Below, piece by piece: positions 60,407 through 64,000 of a stretch of 64,000 nucleotides of DNA (its first letter is position 1; every line of letters starts with the position of its first letter). The position numbers were made by a program, and so were the translations under genes. The notes under the pieces are model-generated. The model did not search any database. It was not told the DNA's origin and saw only the letters and a program-made list of their open reading frames with translations. Location: positions 354,647 to 418,646 of the forward strand of contig NZ_WBJX01000001.1 in the NCBI RefSeq assembly GCF_008831075.1, written 5' to 3'. Origin of the DNA: Pseudoclavibacter terrae (GTDB taxonomy: Bacteria; Actinomycetota; Actinomycetes; Actinomycetales; Microbacteriaceae).

Positions 60407-61207
60407 TTACGCGCTAGGTGCCCCGAGCTGACGTGAGATGCGGTCGGCCGCGGCGATCGCGGCGGGGGCGAGTTCCTCGATGGTGTGCCCGGGGTATTCG
60501 AGCTCGATCGAGGACACGGAGAGGCCGTGGGTGACGGCGCCCGTGTGGTCGCGGATGGGTGCCGAGACGCACACGGTGCCGCTCTCGTTCTCGCCGAGGT
60601 CGGTTGCGTAGCCGCGAGCCCGCACTCGGGCGAGCTCTTCGTGCAGGGCGTCGAGGTCGGTGATCGTGAGGTCGGTGCGTCGGGGCAGTCCGACCCGTTC
60701 GGCGAGTGCATCGACCCGTTCGGGCGCCCAGTCGGCGAGCACGACCTTGCCCATGCCTGAGCTGTGCATGGGCACGGCGAGCCCGACGCGGGAGCGCATG
60801 CGGTACGGCTTGGCGGCGTCTCGGCGGATGACGTAGACCATCTCCGAGTCGGTCGCGACGCCCACGTGGATGGTGCAGTCGACCTCGCCCGCGAGCTGCT
60901 CCACGAGGGGAGCGGCGACGCTGGAGATGTCGACGCTCGCGAGCGCCCGGCCGGACAGCGCGAGCAGGGTCGGGCCGGCCCGGTATCCCTGTTCGGCGCC
61001 GCCGCCGAGGTACTCCTGCGCGACGAGGGTGGCGAGGATGCGGTGCACGGTCGCTTTGGCGAGCCCTGCCTCCGCGACGATGTCGGTGAACCGCGGGTGC
61101 GCGAGGGCCGCCGCGAGCACGCGTAGCGTCTTCTCGCTTGCCCCTGCGGATGGTGCAGGGGAGCGGTCCACGTCGTCCATGATGACCATCCTCGTCGTCT
61201 CCGTCAT
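60407..61207 (-). CDS. IclR-family transcriptional regulator of uronate operon
   Basis: DNA-binding regulator, 266 aa. The winged helix is at about residues 25-90 ('RFTDIVAEAGLAKATVHRIL' as helix-turn-helix). The IclR effector domain fills 100-260 with 'DCTIHVGVATDSEMVYVIRR', 'VPMHSSGMGKVVLAD' and 'CVSAPIRDHTGAVTHGLSVS'. ATG at 61207 overlaps the kduI stop by one base (TGATG). A second ATG at 61180 with GAGGA eight bases upstream gives 257 aa and is an equally reasonable start. Last gene of the operon. It probably controls it in response to a uronate breakdown product such as 2-keto-3-deoxygluconate, as KdgR does. Confidence 0.9.
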   Translation of the reverse strand: MTETTRMVIMDDVDRSPAPSAGASEKTLRVLAAALAHPRFTDIVAEAGLAKATVHRILATLVAQEYLGGGAEQGYRAGPTLLALSGRALASVDISSVAAPLVEQLAGEVDCTIHVGVATDSEMVYVIRRDAAKPYRMRSRVGLAVPMHSSGMGKVVLADWAPERVDALAERVGLPRRTDLTITDLDALHEELARVRARGYATDLGENESGTVCVSAPIRDHTGAVTHGLSVSSIELEYPGHTIEELAPAAIAAADRISRQLGAPSA

Positions 61208-62040
61208 CACCGCATGTCGGTGATCGGCACAGAGTCCATGTCGTCGAACGACTGGTTCTCGCCGGCCATCGCCCACACGAACGAGTAGCTTGAGGATCCT
61301 ACTCCGGAGTGCAGGGACCAGCTCGGGGAGAGCACGACGTCGCCGTTCGCGACCATGAGGTGGCGGGTTTCCTTGGGGTCGCCCATGAGGTGCACGACGC
61401 GCTGGTCGTCGTCGAGGTCGAAGTAGTGGTACACCTCGGTGCGGCGGTCGTGGGTGTGCGCTGGCATGGTGTTCCACATGCTGCCGGCGTGCAGGCTGGT
61501 GACGCCCATGACGATCTGGCAGCTCTTGACGCCGTTCTCGTGGATGCACTGGCGCAGCGTGCGGCGGTTGGAGGTGACCTGGTCGCCGAGTTCGCGGATC
61601 GTGCCCTCTTCCGGGGTGACGAGCGTGTTCGGGTAGGCGGTGTGCGCGGGTGCGCTGAAGCCGTAGAACTTGGCGGGGTCGGCGGCGTCGGCGCTTTCGA
61701 AGGTCACGTCGACGGTGCCGCGGCCGAGGTACAGGACGGCGGTCTTGGCGAGCTCGTAGCGCTCTCCGTCGGCGACGATGGTGCCCGTGCCGCCGGTGTT
61801 GACGAAGCCGATCTCGCGGCGGTCGAGGAAGTTGTCGCTGCGCAGCTCGTCGACGGTCTCGAGCTTGAGGGGCGCGTCGACGGGGACGGCGCCGACGGTG
61901 ACGACGCGGTCGAAGTGCGTCGACACGATGCGCACCTCACCGGGGGTGAGGAGCTGCTCGACGAGGTAGCGGTCGCGGAGCCCCTGCTGGTCGAGGGTGG
62001 GGATGTCTTCCGGGCGGCCCGGACGGTACTGGTGAGACAA
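61207..62040 (-). CDS. kduI: 5-dehydro-4-deoxy-D-glucuronate isomerase
   Basis: Isomerises 5-keto-4-deoxyuronate, the product of unsaturated uronates released by pectate and similar lyases, to 2,5-diketo-3-deoxygluconate. Cupin-fold cytosolic enzyme, 277 aa, usual length. Zinc ligands are seen in 'NTMPAHTHDRRTEVYHYFDL' (near residue 192) and the later His in 'SWSLHSGVGSSSYSFVWAMA'. 'GFVNTGGTGTIVADG' is also conserved. TTG start at 62040. Between the TRAP permease and the regulator gene, it points to oligogalacturonate or glucuronate use. Confidence 0.93.
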   Translation of the reverse strand: MSHQYRPGRPEDIPTLDQQGLRDRYLVEQLLTPGEVRIVSTHFDRVVTVGAVPVDAPLKLETVDELRSDNFLDRREIGFVNTGGTGTIVADGERYELAKTAVLYLGRGTVDVTFESADAADPAKFYGFSAPAHTAYPNTLVTPEEGTIRELGDQVTSNRRTLRQCIHENGVKSCQIVMGVTSLHAGSMWNTMPAHTHDRRTEVYHYFDLDDDQRVVHLMGDPKETRHLMVANGDVVLSPSWSLHSGVGSSSYSFVWAMAGENQSFDDMDSVPITDMR

Positions 62041-62082
62041 GGGGATGCCTTTCGTTTGCGGTTGAGGTCAGGGGCGGTCGGG

Positions 62083-63390
62083 TCAGACCAGGCCGAAGAG
62101 GCCCGGCAGCCAGAGCGAGAGCTGCGGCACGAACACGACCAGGAACAGGACGACGATGAGCGCGAGGAGGAACGGGAGGAGGCGCATGATGACCGGTTCG
62201 AGCCTCACCCCCGCGACTTGCGCTCCGACGAACAGCACGGGCGCCGATGGCGGCGAGATCACACCGATCGACAGGTTCATGACCATCATGATGCCGAAGT
62301 GCACGGGGTCGACGCCGTAGGAGATGGCGATGGGCAGGAAGATCGGCGTGAAGATCAGGATGGCCGGGGTCGGGTCGAGCGGGATGCCGATGATGATCAG
62401 CACGATCATCATGATGAGCAGCACGACGACCTTGGAGTCCGTCCAGCCGAAGAGCGTGTCGGCGAGCAGCTGCGGCAGGCGAGCGTACGTCATCACGAAC
62501 GCCATGATCGAGGACACGGCGATCAGGAAGATCACGATGGAGCTGGTTCGCGCGGACTCGAAGAGGAGGCGCGGCAGGTCCTTCACGGACACGGTCCGGT
62601 AGATGAACGACAGCAGCAGGGCGTAGACGACGGCAACGGCCGAGCCCTCGGTCGGGGTGAAGAACCCGGCGACGATGCCGCCGATCGCGACAACGATGAG
62701 GCCGAGCGCGGGGAGCGCCTTCAGGAAGGTGCCGAGGATGATGCCGAACGCCGGCAGCGGCTTGCCGCGGAGCTCCGGGTGCTTGCGGGCGTAGAAGAAG
62801 ACGACCACGGCGCAGGCGAGTGCCCAGAGGGCGCCCGGGATGTACCCGGCGACGAACAGGGCGCCGACCGACGTTCCACCCGCCGCGAGCGAGTAGATGA
62901 TGAGCGTGTTGCTCGGCGGGATGATCATGCCGGCGGGCGCTGAGGCGACGTTCACGGCGGTGGAGAACGCGGGGTCGTAGCCGTCCTTCTTCTGCATGGG
63001 CGCCATGGTGGCGCCGACTGCGGAGGCCGTGGCGACGGCGGATCCGGAGACGGTGCCGAAGATCGCGTTCGCGATGACGTTGGTCTGCGCGAGCGGCGCG
63101 GGCATCCGCCCGACGAGCACTCGGGCGAGATTGATGAGCCGTTCCGCTATGCCGCCGTTGTTCATGATGACGCCGGCGAGGACGAAGAACGGGATCGCGA
63201 GCAGGGCGAACGAGTTGGCGCCGCGGAACATCTGCTGCGCGCTGGTGATGGCTCCGTTGTCGAAGCCGAGGATGAGGAGCATGCAGATCGCCGAGGGCAG
63301 TCCGATGCTGATGGAGATGGGGGCACCGAGCGCGAGCAGCAGGACGAGCCCGCCGACGAGGATCAGTGCGATGAGACCTGGCTCGATCAT
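62083..63390 (-). CDS. dctM: TRAP transporter large permease (DctM family)
   Basis: Main membrane subunit of a sodium-driven TRAP importer, 435 aa with about 12 helices. 'LIALILVGGLVLLLALGAPI', 'ANSFALLAIPFFVLAGVIMN' (near 55), 'MIIPPSNTLIIYSLAAGGTS' (near 155) and 'NLSIGVISPPSAPVLFVGAQ' (near 375) are the duplicated DctM loop motifs. ATG at 63390 overlaps the small-permease stop. Beside kduI it most likely imports uronates or unsaturated di-uronates. Confidence 0.93.
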   Translation of the reverse strand: MIEPGLIALILVGGLVLLLALGAPISISIGLPSAICMLLILGFDNGAITSAQQMFRGANSFALLAIPFFVLAGVIMNNGGIAERLINLARVLVGRMPAPLAQTNVIANAIFGTVSGSAVATASAVGATMAPMQKKDGYDPAFSTAVNVASAPAGMIIPPSNTLIIYSLAAGGTSVGALFVAGYIPGALWALACAVVVFFYARKHPELRGKPLPAFGIILGTFLKALPALGLIVVAIGGIVAGFFTPTEGSAVAVVYALLLSFIYRTVSVKDLPRLLFESARTSSIVIFLIAVSSIMAFVMTYARLPQLLADTLFGWTDSKVVVLLIMMIVLIIIGIPLDPTPAILIFTPIFLPIAISYGVDPVHFGIMMVMNLSIGVISPPSAPVLFVGAQVAGVRLEPVIMRLLPFLLALIVVLFLVVFVPQLSLWLPGLFGLV

Positions 63391-63914
63391 ATGGATGCGG
63401 CCTCCGGGTCCTCGTGCCCACGCGACCTGACGGAGTAGCCGGGCGAGAGCGTGCGCGAGATGTGCAGGACGATGTAGAGCGAGAAGAGGATGCCCGCGAT
63501 GGGCAGGGCCAGGTAGAGCTGGCCCTGCGTCACCGGGAGGATGGGGTTGGACTGCCCCCAGGCGAGGATCGCCTGCTTGCCGCCGCCGTAGACGAGGGCG
63601 TAGAGGACGAACGCGAGGGTCGCGAGGTAGGCGACGATGTCGGCTCCGCGCTGGAGCTGCCTCGGCAGGCGCTCGACGAGGAAGTCCATGACGACGTCAG
63701 CCTTCTGGCCGACGACAACGGCGATGCCGATGAAGCTGACCCAGACGAAGGTGAAGCGTGCGGCTTCCTCGGTCCACGCGCTTGGCGCGTTCAGCACGAG
63801 TCTGGTGAAGACCTGCCACACCACGAGCAGCAGCAGCACGCCGAAGAGCGCGATGACCAGTGCTTTCAGGATGCGTCCGAACCACAGCTCGACTGCGGCG
63901 GCGGCTTGCTTCAC
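63387..63914 (-). CDS. dctQ: TRAP transporter small permease (DctQ family)
   Basis: Four-helix small membrane subunit of the TRAP importer, 175 aa. The conserved block 'NAPSAWTEEAARFTFVWVSF' is near residue 40 and 'GQKADVVMDFLVERLP' follows. GTG start at 63914, just before the stop codon of the binding-protein gene (63918-63920), with AGGAG lying in that gene's last codons. Its stop overlaps dctM by four bases. Acts with dctM and the extracytoplasmic binding protein to the right. Confidence 0.92.
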   Translation of the reverse strand: MKQAAAAVELWFGRILKALVIALFGVLLLLVVWQVFTRLVLNAPSAWTEEAARFTFVWVSFIGIAVVVGQKADVVMDFLVERLPRQLQRGADIVAYLATLAFVLYALVYGGGKQAILAWGQSNPILPVTQGQLYLALPIAGILFSLYIVLHISRTLSPGYSVRSRGHEDPEAASI

Positions 63915-63917
63915 GAG

Positions 63918-64000
63918 CTAGCTCCTCGCCGCTTCGATGGCGTCGTAGATGGCCTGCGTGCGCTCGTTCGTGACGCGCTCCTCGTGGAGCGGGAGGGTCG
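63918..64000 (-). CDS. TRAP transporter substrate-binding protein, C-terminal end (partial)
   Basis: Only the last 26 codons are in the window, reading 'ERVTNERTQAIYDAIEAARS' and then TAG at 63918-63920. This fits the C-terminal helix of DctP-type TRAP binding proteins, and the position directly upstream of dctQ-dctM supports it. The rest of the gene lies beyond the right edge, so identity is by context. Confidence 0.7.
   Translation of the reverse strand, partial: TLPLHEERVTNERTQAIYDAIEAARS

Overview
This 64 kb stretch of high-GC chromosome (roughly 65-70% in the housekeeping parts) comes from an actinobacterium, most probably the family Microbacteriaceae. Evidence for this is the gene order tilS-hpt-ftsH-folate genes-DUF3180, a Glu-Asp-Phe tRNA cluster, DUF2510/TM2 and DUF368 membrane proteins, many GTG/TTG starts, and many 4-base ATGA stop/start overlaps. 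No plasmid, phage or CRISPR hallmark was seen. The first 70 bases are homopolymer-rich and look like a contig edge.

Layout. 0.1-5.1 kb: a minus-strand sugar ABC importer operon (binding lipoprotein, double-domain ATPase, two permeases) behind a perfect 26-bp LacI-type palindrome. 5.1-5.7 kb: a gene-free patch with about twelve 21-bp tandem repeats and a set of inverted repeats. 5.7-16.2 kb: a DUF4287-like protein, two paralogous DUF3592-like membrane proteins, a uracil permease divergent from a purine permease, a TM2 protein, a DUF368 protein, a membrane-anchored molybdopterin oxidoreductase and a small membrane protein. 16.3-16.7 kb: tRNA-Glu, -Asp and -Phe. 17-20 kb: secreted M23 peptidase and inorganic pyrophosphatase. 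20.2-28.5 kb: tilS, hpt, ftsH, then four folate enzymes carried by two fused polypeptides (FolE-FolP and FolB-FolK) and DUF3180. 29.1-31.3 kb: an AbiEi/DUF559-like protein and a divergent pair (CobW-like protein and zinc-free ribosomal protein L36) sharing a Zur-like box.

31.4-59.2 kb is a surface-polysaccharide locus. It holds galE, acyltransferases and an SGNH esterase. Next come a Wzz/tyrosine-kinase co-polymerase, UDP-glucose dehydrogenase, four glycosyltransferases, a pyruvyltransferase, a Wzx flippase, a Wzy polymerase and a DUF218 protein. Two more acyltransferases, a decayed acyltransferase remnant and galU follow. It ends with a secreted acid phosphatase and two large Tat-exported proteins, one of them a beta-helix protein. 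Together they could make UDP-glucose, UDP-galactose and UDP-glucuronate, assemble a pyruvylated and acylated repeat unit, flip and polymerise it, and modify it outside. No initiating phosphoglycosyltransferase is visible in the locus. Base composition drops noticeably from about 42 kb to 59 kb, which suggests exchange of this part.

59.4-64 kb: a VOC protein, a broken DUF3995-like gene, and a minus-strand uronate operon (TRAP transporter, KduI isomerase, IclR regulator) whose binding-protein gene runs off the right edge. Two copies of one palindromic repeat lie 41 kb apart, each between convergent genes. A second short repeat family occurs in two intergenic regions.
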